Shown: piece by piece, positions 18,473-27,027 of the stretch
Layout: each line of letters starts with the position of its first letter
Numbering within the stretch: the first letter of the stretch is position 1
Origin: Streptomyces viridochromogenes
GTDB taxonomy: Bacteria; Actinomycetota; Actinomycetes; Streptomycetales; Streptomycetaceae
Length of the DNA stretch: 64,000 bases
Direction: 5' to 3'
Assembly (NCBI RefSeq): GCF_001270495.1
Contig: NZ_LGUR01000213.1
Location: forward strand, 1-64,000
The notes under the pieces: generated by a model
What the model was told of the DNA's origin: nothing
Databases searched by the model: none
Seen by the model: the letters and a program-made list of their open reading frames with translations, nothing else
Position numbers and translations under genes: made by a program

Positions 18473-18574
18473 AACGTAGAGCAGGCATCGAGACAACGGC
18501 AACATCCCTGCGGTGCCGGAGCCGCGACAAGGGCCGCCACACTCCGGGGCGAGGGTCGGCTAGCGTGTCGACAC

Positions 18575-19639
18575 ATGGCACGAGATGAGCGGTCGCCGGA
18601 CCGGCGCAACGGTCGGTCCGCGCCCACGAGCAGGGACGTTGCCGCGCTGGCGGGTGTCGCGCAGAGCACGGTGTCCGCGGTCATGAGCGGCAAGCGCGCC
18701 GTATCCGCCGAGACACGTGCTCGCGTGGAGCGGGCGATGCGCGAACTGCGCTACCAGCCCAACGCCGGCGCCCGGACGCTGCGTACGGCGAAGACGAATG
18801 TGATCGCACTGATCGTGCACCTCGGCCCCAAGGCCGACGCGGCGGAATCGGTCCCCTACATCGACACGATCATCGAGGAGGCACGTCGGCACGACTACGA
18901 GGTGGTCCTGAGCACCGTGCGGGAAGGCCCGGACGGCGTTACCCGCCTGGCCGGCCGCTCGATCTGCGACGCCTTCGTCATCATGGACATCCAGCCGGAC
19001 GACGACAGGGTTCCGGCGGCACACGAGCTGGACCTGCCCGTGGTTCTCGTCGGCCGCCCGAAGGATCCACAGGGCCTCGACGTGGTCGACTTCAACACCC
19101 GGCGCTCCGCCGAGCTGCTGGTGGACGAGCTCGCCATCACCGGACACCGGCACATCGCGGTGCTGGGAGAACCCGCGGATGAGCAGGAGCGTTTCCAGTT
19201 CGTGCTCGACTTCTACGACGCCGCCGCAGACCGGGCCGCCCTCCACGGAATCGAGCTGACCATCGTCCCGCGCCCGTTCGACGGCTGGGACGGCATCGCT
19301 GCCTGCGCGGATCAGCTCCTCACCCACCGTGACGACCGGCTGGGCCTGATCACGCGCACCCCGCACGTCACCGAGTGGCTGGTCCGGCTGCTGCACGACC
19401 GCCAGCTCACCCCCGGCCAGGACGTCTCGCTCGCCGGCTTCTGCACGGACGACACCGCACTGTCGTACGCGCGCCCCGTCACGAACGTCTCGCCCAGGCC
19501 GCGGGCCGTCTCGAGCCTGGCGATGAGGTTGCTCTTCGAGCGGCTCGAGGGCGCGGACGGTCCGCCATGCCTGGAGCTCGTCCAGCCCGAAGGACTGGTG
19601 CGACGTGCCACGACTGCACTGTTCATCGAGGGGGGCTGA
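18575..19639 (+). CDS. LacI-family transcriptional regulator
   Basis: A 354-residue repressor. Residues about 18-70 form the LacI HTH and hinge (TSRDVAALAGVAQSTVSAVMSG, VERAMRELRYQPNAGARTLRT). The rest is a periplasmic-binding-protein-like ligand domain (VIALIVHLGP, LPVVLVGRP, GHRHIAVLGE, VSLAGFCTDD). It presumably senses a sugar released by the neighbouring glycosidases and binds the tandem CGATACGTATCG sites upstream. The ATG at 18575 is the natural start. Confidence 0.85.
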   Translation: MARDERSPDRRNGRSAPTSRDVAALAGVAQSTVSAVMSGKRAVSAETRARVERAMRELRYQPNAGARTLRTAKTNVIALIVHLGPKADAAESVPYIDTIIEEARRHDYEVVLSTVREGPDGVTRLAGRSICDAFVIMDIQPDDDRVPAAHELDLPVVLVGRPKDPQGLDVVDFNTRRSAELLVDELAITGHRHIAVLGEPADEQERFQFVLDFYDAAADRAALHGIELTIVPRPFDGWDGIAACADQLLTHRDDRLGLITRTPHVTEWLVRLLHDRQLTPGQDVSLAGFCTDDTALSYARPVTNVSPRPRAVSSLAMRLLFERLEGADGPPCLELVQPEGLVRRATTALFIEGG

Positions 19640-19689
19640 CGCGGTCGCGCCGGTGCACGGGCGCCCTGCCGGGTCTCGATACGGCGAAG

Positions 19690-19865
19690 AACGCGGCTTC
19701 CTCCGTCCCCGCCATCGTGATCGACGACATCGACCGGGCCAGAGCCGCGGCCACCGCCCATCTGGCCTTCTACGGCTCGATCCCGTCCCACCGCCGCATC
19801 CCGGCATGCAGGGCGCACACCGCGCCGTCGACCTGGCATTGATCGGCGACGAGGCGACGGTGGCA
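19690..19865 (+). pseudogene. Luciferase-like oxidoreductase fragment, duplicate of 38.6 kb
   Basis: About 175 bp closely match 38583-38757, the C-terminal part of the intact LLM gene (VPAIV.DDID.ARAAATAHLAFY). One frameshift near 19805 breaks the frame before HRAVDLALIGDEA. It is an isolated fragment copied from, or sharing ancestry with, the gene 19 kb away. Confidence 0.7.
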
Positions 19866-20597
19866 ACCCCGTGCGGTGGACCCGATGGTACGTGCTGTCG
19901 GGTGCTGGTGACCCGGTACGGTCGCTTATCAACCGGTCAGCGGGGTGGGGCGTGGCCCAGCGCCGCTGCCTTGCCTCGCCGATCACACAAAATCCAACGT
20001 GTTTCGACAGAAACATTGACGATCCCTCGTCCCAGTTCTACTTTCTGCTCAACTCACCGAACCGCGGTCGGCATATCGGACGGTGGTGGATGCCGAGGGG
20101 GCGTGTCCTTCACGGATCCTGACTCGCCGGCCGCTCTCCTCCCACACGCCTCACCTGGAGAGCAGATGAGCGCAAGACCCACTCCTCTCCCGGACTCACC
20201 GACAGCTCGGAGTGCCCTTCCGGTCCGTCAGCCCCCCGACCCGCTCCCTGCTGCACCACAGCTACGAACTGAGGCTGGGCGCCGACGTCGGCACGAGCGC
20301 GTTCCCCCAGGACGCCCCGTTCCGCCGGACGGCGGGCCTGGCCGCATCCCCCAGTCCCGTAACATCCCGATCCGCTACACCAGGTACGCGAACCAGGTCC
20401 TGTGCATCGTCCGGTCTCCACCTGCATCGAGCTGCATCGAGCTGTATCGAGCGCGTGGACGCCGCCTTGTCCGACGTCTGCTGACGCGCCGGGACTGACC
20501 ACAGCGCCCGTGCGCCACCGACCGCCGTCACGGCCCTTCGCTGCCCCGGGCCGTTCTTGAGGTCGGTTTCCGTTCCACCTCCCCTCTGGAGAGCCGC
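19866..20597. other. Long intergenic region upstream of the GH27 gene
   Basis: No gene is supported. It holds a small palindrome, GTTTCGACAGAAAC, at 20001-20014 and three near-copies of CTGCATCGAG in tandem at 20422-20451. Either could be a regulator site for the secreted galactosidases. The stretch is probably a decayed gene plus the promoter region. Confidence 0.4.
20422..20451. repeat. Triple 10-bp direct repeat (CTGCATCGAG)
   Basis: Three tandem copies, the last with one change (CTGTATCGAG), 147 bp upstream of the GH27 start. The 10-bp period places each copy on the same DNA face, as in multi-site operators. Confidence 0.4.
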
Positions 20598-22598
20598 ATG
20601 TCGCACACCCCTGCCCGAAGATGGGTCAGACGGGTCACCGCCCAGGTGATCGCCGCCGCACTCGCCGTCGCCGGTCTGGCGAGCCTCGACCGGCACGAGG
20701 CGTCTGTTCCCCTGGCCGCCGAACCGGCCGCCGTGAGCACCAGTCAGATCGGCGTCGCGCCGCCGCCGATGGGCTGGGCGTCCTGGAACACCTTCTTCAG
20801 CAGCATCGACCACAACGTGATCAAGCAGCAGGCCGACGCCCTGGTCTCCTCCGGCATGGCGGCGGCCGGCTACAAGTACGTGAACCTGGACGACGGTTGG
20901 TGGCAGGGCCAGCGGGACGCGAACGGCAACATCGTCGTCGACGAGAACCTGTGGCCCGGCGGCATGAAGGCGATCGCCGACTACATCCACAGCAAGGGCC
21001 TGAAGGCCGGCATCTACACCGACGCGGGCAAGCAGGGCTGCGGCTACTACTTCCCCACCACCCGCCCCGCGGCGCCCAACACCGGTATGGAGGGCCATTA
21101 CCAGCAGGACCTGGAGACGTTCCAGCGCTGGGGCTTCGACTACGTCAAGCTCGACTTCTGCGGCGGTCGGGTGGAGGGCCTGGACCAGGAGACCACGTAC
21201 AAGGCGATCTCCGCCGCGAACGAGGCCGCCTCCGCGGTCACCGGCCGCAAGCTGGTGCTGTCCTTCTGCGAGTGGGGCACCGGACGGCCCTGGAACTGGG
21301 CCACCGGCTACGGCGACCTGTGGCGCACCAGTGACGACGTCCTCTTCTTCAAGCAGACGCCGGACCTGAACAAGATGTACCGCAACTTCGACCAGGCGCT
21401 GCAGCCTGCTGCCCAGCACACCGGGTACTACAACGACCCGGACATGATGATGGTCGGCCTGAACGGCATGACCGCCGCCCGCAACCGGCTGCACATGAGC
21501 CTGTGGTCGATGGCCGGCGCCCCGCTGCTGGCCGGCAACAACATCGCCACGATGAGCGCGGAGACCCGCGACATCCTCACCAACCCCGAGGTCCTCGCGA
21601 TCGACCAGGACCCGCGCGGGCTGCAGGGCGTCGAGGTCGCCGAGGACACCCGTAACCTTCAGGTGTACGGCAAGGGGCTCTCCGGCACCGGCAAGCGCGC
21701 GGTGCTGCTGCTCAACCGCACCGGTTCCGCCGCGAACATCACCGTCCGCTGGGCCGACCTCGGCCTGACGACCGCGTCCGCCACCGTGCGCAACGCCTGG
21801 ACCCGCAGTGACGTCGGCTCGTTCGCCACGAGCTACACCACCTCCGTCCCCGCGAACGACGCCGTGCTCCTGACCGTCTCGGGAACCGAGGCCGCCGGCT
21901 CCACCTACGAGGACACCACTACCGCGACCACGCCGACGTTCAGCAACGTGACCGCCTCCTCGGCCGGCACGAAGCTGGTGGACATCACCTACGCCAACGG
22001 CGGCAGCACCGCCCGTAAGGCCACCATCCAGGTGAACGGCCAGTACACCTACCGCGTGGCCTTCCCGCCGACCGGCTCGGCCACCACCTACCGCACCGTG
22101 TCCGTGCTCGCCCACCTGGCCAAGGGCGCGAACACCGTGAAGTTCGCCGCGGTCCCCGGCAGCACAGCCCCCGACATCGACGCCCTGCGCGTCCAGGGCA
22201 TCCCCGGCACCGACGGCACCGCCCTCGTCAGCGCCGCCTCGGGCCGCTGCGTGGACATCGACAAGAACACCTACGTCAACGGCACCCAGGCCCAGATCTG
22301 GGACTGTTCCGGCGGACGCAACGAGACCTTCACCCACACCTCGCGCGGTGAACTCGTCGTCTACGGCAACAAGTGCCTCGACGCCGACAACGGCGGCACC
22401 ACGAACGGCACGAAGGTCATCATCTGGGACTGCACCAACGGCACCAACCAGAAGTGGACCGTCAACTCCAACGGCACGATCACCAACAACCTGTCCGGCC
22501 TGTGCCTGGATGTCTCGGGGGCGGCGACCGCCAACGGCACCAAGCTCATCCTCTGGACCTGCACCGGAGGGGCCAACCAGAGGTGGACCCGCACCTGA
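20598..22598 (+). CDS. Secreted GH27 alpha-galactosidase with CBM35-like and ricin-B (CBM13) modules
   Basis: A 666-residue exported enzyme. A signal peptide occupies about residues 1-30. The GH27 barrel (about 50-390) begins PPPMGWASWNTF, has the nucleophile Asp186 in YVKLDFCGG and the acid/base Asp282 in YNDPDMMMVG. A CBM35-like sandwich (about 420-535) contains KLVDITYANGG, and a ricin-type trefoil (about 540-666) carries repeated QIWDC, IIWDC and LWTC motifs. It removes terminal alpha-galactose from oligosaccharides or galactomannan-type polymers. The ATG follows GGAGAG by 5 nt. It is followed by a strong hairpin, then a GH59 gene on the same strand. Confidence 0.9.
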   Translation: MSHTPARRWVRRVTAQVIAAALAVAGLASLDRHEASVPLAAEPAAVSTSQIGVAPPPMGWASWNTFFSSIDHNVIKQQADALVSSGMAAAGYKYVNLDDGWWQGQRDANGNIVVDENLWPGGMKAIADYIHSKGLKAGIYTDAGKQGCGYYFPTTRPAAPNTGMEGHYQQDLETFQRWGFDYVKLDFCGGRVEGLDQETTYKAISAANEAASAVTGRKLVLSFCEWGTGRPWNWATGYGDLWRTSDDVLFFKQTPDLNKMYRNFDQALQPAAQHTGYYNDPDMMMVGLNGMTAARNRLHMSLWSMAGAPLLAGNNIATMSAETRDILTNPEVLAIDQDPRGLQGVEVAEDTRNLQVYGKGLSGTGKRAVLLLNRTGSAANITVRWADLGLTTASATVRNAWTRSDVGSFATSYTTSVPANDAVLLTVSGTEAAGSTYEDTTTATTPTFSNVTASSAGTKLVDITYANGGSTARKATIQVNGQYTYRVAFPPTGSATTYRTVSVLAHLAKGANTVKFAAVPGSTAPDIDALRVQGIPGTDGTALVSAASGRCVDIDKNTYVNGTQAQIWDCSGGRNETFTHTSRGELVVYGNKCLDADNGGTTNGTKVIIWDCTNGTNQKWTVNSNGTITNNLSGLCLDVSGAATANGTKLILWTCTGGANQRWTRT

Positions 22599-22696
22599 GA
22601 CCCCCGGCAGAGTCCTGACCACCCGCCCACCCGCCCATCCGGCGCCGGACCAGGACCGACTGCCCACCGGAGGGACCGACACGGCACAGCACTGGT

Positions 22697-22729
22697 CGCG
22701 GTGGGCGGAGTCTGACTCCGCCCACCGCG
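22697..22729 (+). terminator. Terminator after GH27
   Basis: Perfect 15-bp stem (CGCGGTGGGCGGAGT) with a CTG loop, about 100 bp beyond the GH27 stop. Confidence 0.8.
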
Positions 22730-22990
22730 GCGCCCAGCCGGCGCCCCTCCGGGAGGAGTGTCCCAGGCATGCCCGGCCGGGGCGCGCGGTCCCCGGCCGG
22801 GTCCCTGACCGACTCCCCGGCCACACGCCCTCCCTCGCCGCCGGACACGCGTGCGGCAGCACCGCTCGCCAAGCGGGCACCCCAGCGGGGCGGTCTGCTC
22901 ACACCTGGCACCTCGCGCTCCCACCCCCGCCTCGCACCCGTACGTGCCGAAGCATCGGCGCGGAAAGCCCCGTCCCAGGAGGACCGACCC

Positions 22991-25474
22991 TTGCCCGACA
23001 TCCTGCGTCTGCCCGACAGACACCTCAGACGGTTGGCGGCCGTCACTGCCCTGTTCCTCGCGCTCGCCATGCTCTACGGGCCGTTCCCGTCCACCGCGCA
23101 CGCGGCCATCCCCGCCACCTCGATCACGGTGGACGGCACGAGCGGCGGCCGGACCTTCGACGGCGTCGGCGCGATCAGCGGCGGCGGCGGCAACACGCGC
23201 CTGCTGTACGACTACCCGGCCACCCAGCGGGGCCAGGTCCTGGACTACCTGTTCAAGCCGGGCTACGGCGCGAACCTGCAGATCCTCAAGGTGGAGATGG
23301 GCGGTGACACCAACTCCACCGACGGCGCCGAGGCCAGCCACCAGCACACCAAGGGCACCATCAACTGCGACGCCGGCTACGAGTGGTGGCTGATGGAGCA
23401 GGCCAAGGCCCGCAACCCGGGCATCAAGGTCCTCGGGATGCCCTGGGGCGCGCCCGGCTGGATCGGGGGCGGCAACTTCTACTCCCAGGACATGATCGAC
23501 TACTACCTGTCCTGGCTGGACTGCGCCAAGCAGCACGGTGTGACGGTCGACTACGTCGGCGGCTGGAACGAGAAGGACTACAACGCCACCTGGTACGTGA
23601 ACCTGAAGTCGGCCCTTCAGGCGAACGGCTACTCCTCGGTCAAGCTGGTCGGCGGCGACCACTTCGGCGCCAACGCCTGGAAGATCGCCACCGACATGAA
23701 GAACAACAGCGCCCTGTACAACGCTGTTGACATCGCCGGCGGCCACTACACGTGCGGTGGCATCTCCGAGATGACGTCCTGCTCGTCCACCTCCGACGCC
23801 CAGACGCTCGGCAAGCCGATCTGGGCCAGTGAGAACGGCTCGCAGGACTCCGAGATCGGTGCCGCCCCGGTGGCCCGCGCCCTCAACCGCGGCTACATCG
23901 ACGCCAAGACCACCGCCTACATCAACTGGCCGATCGTCGCGTCCATCTACCAGAACCTCGACTTCGAGACCGTCGGCCTGATCAACGCCAACCAGCCCTG
24001 GTCCGGCCACTACCGCGTGGGCCGCACCGCCTGGGTCATCGCGCAGACGACCCAGTTCACCGCCCCCGGCTGGAAGTACCTCGACACCGCCACCGGCTAC
24101 CTCGCGGGCAACCGCGTCAACGGCAGCTACGTCAGCTACGCCGCGCCCGACAAGAGCGCCTGGAGCACCGTCCTGGAGACGACACAGGCCAGCGAGGCGC
24201 AGACGGTCAACCTCAAGGTGGCGGGCGGACTTCCCGGCGGCACCCTGCGGGTGTGGTCCACCGACCTGTCGCAGCCCGGCAGGGACACGCCGAGCATGGT
24301 GCGCGGCTCCGACCTGACGGCGACCAACGGGACGTACACGCTCACCGCGCAGCCCGGCCGGGTCTACACGGTGACCACCACCAGCGGGCAGGCCCCCGGC
24401 ACCGTCACCTCCCCCCAGCGCAGCCAGCTCGCGCTGCCGTACTCGGACACCTTCGCCGGCTACGGCGCCGGACGCGAGGCCAAGTACTTCGCCACCATGA
24501 ACGGCGCGTTCGAGTCGGCCTCCTGCGCCGGCGGCCGCACCGGGCAGTGCCTGCGCCAGATGGCACAGGTCCAGCCGATCAAGTGGACCCATGAGAACAG
24601 CACCCAGCCCTACACGATCATGGGTGAGCTGGGCTGGAGCAACTACACGGTCAGTGCGGACGTGCTGCTGGAGAAGAGCGGCAGCGCCGCCGAGATCCTC
24701 GGCCGGGTCGGCACCCAGGGCCGCAACAACGGCGGTCTGAACGCCTATCACCTGCGCCTGTCCGACACCGGCGCCTGGTCGGTGCTGAAGACGAGCTGGA
24801 CCACGAACAACACCTGGATCTGGACCACCCTGGCCAGCGGCACCGTGTCCGCCCCGGGAACGAACACCTGGCACAAGCTGTCCCTCGGCTTCCAGGGCTC
24901 CACGATCACCGCCAGGATCGACGGCACCACGGTCGGCACGGTCACCGACACCAGCTTCAGCGGCGGCCTGGCCGGCCTCGGCACCGCCGGGTACTACCCC
25001 GTGCAGTACTCCAACCTGTCCATCACCCCCGGAACGGTCCCCGACCTCTCCGGCACGTACAAGATCGTCAGCGTCCGGAGCGGCAAGGCCCTCGACGCCT
25101 CCGACGGCGGTACCGCCAACGGCACGCCGATCATCCAGTGGGCCGACAGCGGCGGTACCAACCAGCAGTGGAGGCTGGCCCGCAACAGCGCCGGCTACTA
25201 CAGCATCACCGGTGTCGCCAGCGGCAAGGCACTGGACATCCCCTACGCCACCACGACGCCCAACACCCAGTTCCACCTGTGGACCCCCACCGGCCAGCCG
25301 AACCAGCAGTGGCAGATCGCCCCGTCCGACAACGGCAACTTCACCATCGAGTCACGCTCGAACGCCTACAACGTCGCCGTCGACGCGAACTCCACCGCCG
25401 ACGGCGCGGCCATCATCCAGTGGCCCACCACCGGCGGCACCAACCAGCAGTGGAAGCTGGTGAAGATCGCCTGA
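22991..25474 (+). CDS. Secreted GH59 (galactocerebrosidase-type) beta-galactosidase with ricin-B module
   Basis: An 827-residue exported enzyme. The signal peptide ends STAHAA near residue 37. The GH59 barrel opens with ITVDGTSGGRTFDGVGAISGG and carries the acid/base Glu194 in GGWNEKDYN and the nucleophile Glu281 in IWASENGSQD. A lectin-like sandwich lies about residues 480-680 and a ricin-type trefoil, with QQW repeats, about 685-827. Characterised GH59 enzymes release beta-galactose; the bacterial substrate is probably a galactan or galactolipid. The TTG start at 22991 is supported by GGAGG 8 nt upstream. Confidence 0.87.
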   Translation: MPDILRLPDRHLRRLAAVTALFLALAMLYGPFPSTAHAAIPATSITVDGTSGGRTFDGVGAISGGGGNTRLLYDYPATQRGQVLDYLFKPGYGANLQILKVEMGGDTNSTDGAEASHQHTKGTINCDAGYEWWLMEQAKARNPGIKVLGMPWGAPGWIGGGNFYSQDMIDYYLSWLDCAKQHGVTVDYVGGWNEKDYNATWYVNLKSALQANGYSSVKLVGGDHFGANAWKIATDMKNNSALYNAVDIAGGHYTCGGISEMTSCSSTSDAQTLGKPIWASENGSQDSEIGAAPVARALNRGYIDAKTTAYINWPIVASIYQNLDFETVGLINANQPWSGHYRVGRTAWVIAQTTQFTAPGWKYLDTATGYLAGNRVNGSYVSYAAPDKSAWSTVLETTQASEAQTVNLKVAGGLPGGTLRVWSTDLSQPGRDTPSMVRGSDLTATNGTYTLTAQPGRVYTVTTTSGQAPGTVTSPQRSQLALPYSDTFAGYGAGREAKYFATMNGAFESASCAGGRTGQCLRQMAQVQPIKWTHENSTQPYTIMGELGWSNYTVSADVLLEKSGSAAEILGRVGTQGRNNGGLNAYHLRLSDTGAWSVLKTSWTTNNTWIWTTLASGTVSAPGTNTWHKLSLGFQGSTITARIDGTTVGTVTDTSFSGGLAGLGTAGYYPVQYSNLSITPGTVPDLSGTYKIVSVRSGKALDASDGGTANGTPIIQWADSGGTNQQWRLARNSAGYYSITGVASGKALDIPYATTTPNTQFHLWTPTGQPNQQWQIAPSDNGNFTIESRSNAYNVAVDANSTADGAAIIQWPTTGGTNQQWKLVKIA

Positions 25475-25513
25475 CCCTGACCCTGACCCTGACGCAGTGA
25501 GCCCCATGGCGGG

Positions 25514-25534
25514 GCAGGCCGTGCCCCGGCCTGC
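25514..25534 (+). terminator. Hairpin after GH59
   Basis: GCAGGCC and GGCCTGC around a 7-nt loop, 40 bp past the GH59 stop. Three copies of TGACCC lie just after the stop codon. Confidence 0.5.
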
Positions 25535-25611
25535 TCCGCCGTGTTGGCATGCGGTCTTCCAACGGGCCTGCGGACGGGGCGGACGCCGGGCCGCTTCCCG
25601 TGGGGGGCATC

Positions 25612-25833
25612 AGACCCGCATGCCGGGACGTGGCTGACGGTCGTTCTCAGTATCGCCGAGTGCCCCTCTGAAGCCACGTCAGGTGAGCCACAGATCAACT
25701 TCGTGACTGCCGTGCGGCGGTCGGCTGCTGAGGACGTACATCCTTTGGTGTACACGGCTTTGGCCGGATGGCGGACGGTTGACCATCCCGCCCTGACGAG
25801 TCTGGTGCCCCGCCGGTGCCGAGGGGGTGCCGG
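25612..25833. repeat. 222-bp direct repeat, copy 1 (upstream of NPP1)
   Basis: From AGACCCGCATGCCG to GTGCCGG this is about 90% identical by eye to 28724-28944. Small indels shift the frame between copies in every reading, so it does not look protein-coding. Copy 1 ends 26 bp before the NPP1 start. Together the copies bracket NPP1 plus the TnpB-like gene. It may be a mobile-element end, an RNA gene or a duplicated promoter region. Confidence 0.75.
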
Positions 25834-25858
25834 CAACCGAGCAACTGGAGAGCACCGC

Positions 25859-26641
25859 ATGGCCCAGCCGTCCAAGCCCCGCAGAAGGTCCCGTCTCGCC
25901 CAGGCGGCCGTCGTCCTCGGCAGCGTCACCGCGCTGACCGCCGGACTGGCGGGCAGTGCCGACGCCGCTGTCCTGAACCCGCTGGGGTGGAACGCCAGCA
26001 CCTTCCAGAACAAGTACATGCCGCGCTTCGACTACGACTCCGACAGCTGCTTCCCGGCGGCGGCCGTCGACGCGAGCGGAAGGCTCAACGGCGGCCTCAA
26101 CCCGTCCGGCTCGCTCACCGGCATGTGCCGCAGCAACCACCTCGGCAAGGCCAACACCTACGCGCAGTCCAAGTGCCAGCACGGCTGGTGCGCGTACGTC
26201 TACGCGCTGTACTTCGAGAAGGACCAGTGCGACCCCACGAGCATCACCGAGTGCGGGCACCGCCACGACTGGGAGTCCGTCGTGGTCTTCCAGAAGCAGG
26301 GCGAGGAGCGGCCCCGCTACCTCGCCGCCTCACGGCACGGCGGCTACAGCACCCACCCGATCAACGAGGTGCCGATGGACGGCAACCACGTCAAGATCGT
26401 CTACCACAAGGACGGACCCAGCACGCACGCCTTCCGCTTCGCCAAGTGGGGCGAGAGGCCGGTGGCCTGGGGCACCGGCAAGTGGGACACGCCCGCCCTG
26501 GTCACCATGGAGAACATGGCCAAGACGCCGCGCGACGCCCTCTGGAACTCCAAGTGGGGCCTGGCCAACTTCCCGCTGACCAACAACCTCGTCCGCAACA
26601 TCAACAAGGCCCGGCCCGCCGCCGTCCCCGCATTCTCCTGA
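25859..26641 (+). CDS. Secreted NPP1 / Nep1-like protein (NLP)
   Basis: A 260-residue exported protein. A twin-arginine-like basic start (KPRRRSRLAQAA) precedes a signal peptide ending GSADA. The mature part contains the NLP heptapeptide-type motif GHRHDWE followed by VVVF, and conserved Cys near YAQSKCQHGWCAY. NLPs bind plant sphingolipids (GIPC) and permeabilise dicot membranes or act as elicitors. The GH27/GH59 neighbours are also exported and could act on plant material. The ATG has GGAG 8 nt upstream. A hairpin terminator follows. Confidence 0.87.
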   Translation: MAQPSKPRRRSRLAQAAVVLGSVTALTAGLAGSADAAVLNPLGWNASTFQNKYMPRFDYDSDSCFPAAAVDASGRLNGGLNPSGSLTGMCRSNHLGKANTYAQSKCQHGWCAYVYALYFEKDQCDPTSITECGHRHDWESVVVFQKQGEERPRYLAASRHGGYSTHPINEVPMDGNHVKIVYHKDGPSTHAFRFAKWGERPVAWGTGKWDTPALVTMENMAKTPRDALWNSKWGLANFPLTNNLVRNINKARPAAVPAFS

Positions 26642-26662
26642 CGCACCGCCCCACCCAGAACC

Positions 26663-26699
26663 GCCCCCGGCGAGGACGACCCCCTGTCCCGCCGGGGGC
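26663..26699 (+). terminator. Terminator after NPP1
   Basis: CCCCCGGCG and CGCCGGGGG arms, with flanking G/C extending them, separated by about 17 nt, 20 bp past the NPP1 stop. Confidence 0.6.
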
Positions 26700-27027
26700 T
26701 CTCCGTGCGCCCGTCGACCGTCTGTCCGCTGACCTGAAGCTGCCGCAGCCGCTGGTGGACGTTCTCCAGGCTTGCCCCGCCCACGCCCTGGTACCCGGCT
26801 GCGCAACTCCGCGAGGAGGGAGCCCAGTTCGCGGACGAGCGACACCAGAGCCAAGGGGGCAGGGCCAAGGGGTTGTGAACTGCTGGCGGCCGGCTGTGCA
26901 TCGGCGTGTTCAGGTGCGCATGAGTGAGTGTCCGGGCTGCGGAAGGTGCGGCCTCGTGCGCGAGAACAAAAGTTCCTTGGTCGAATGTGTGACCTCTGCG
27001 CGTGGGGGTCGTTGAACGCGCTGAGGG
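26700..27027. other. Gap between NPP1 and the TnpB-like gene
   Basis: A minus-strand frame from 26854 begins MALVSLVRELGSLLAELRS and could be the start of an unidentified protein, but the codon pattern degrades quickly. It may contain the left end of the TnpB element. Nothing else is supported. Confidence 0.35.

Noticed and set aside
20262..25276. Two very long minus-strand open frames opposite GH27 and GH59
   Set aside because: They are high-GC shadow frames with Gly/Val/Ala-rich composition and no domain; the plus-strand enzymes carry all conserved motifs.
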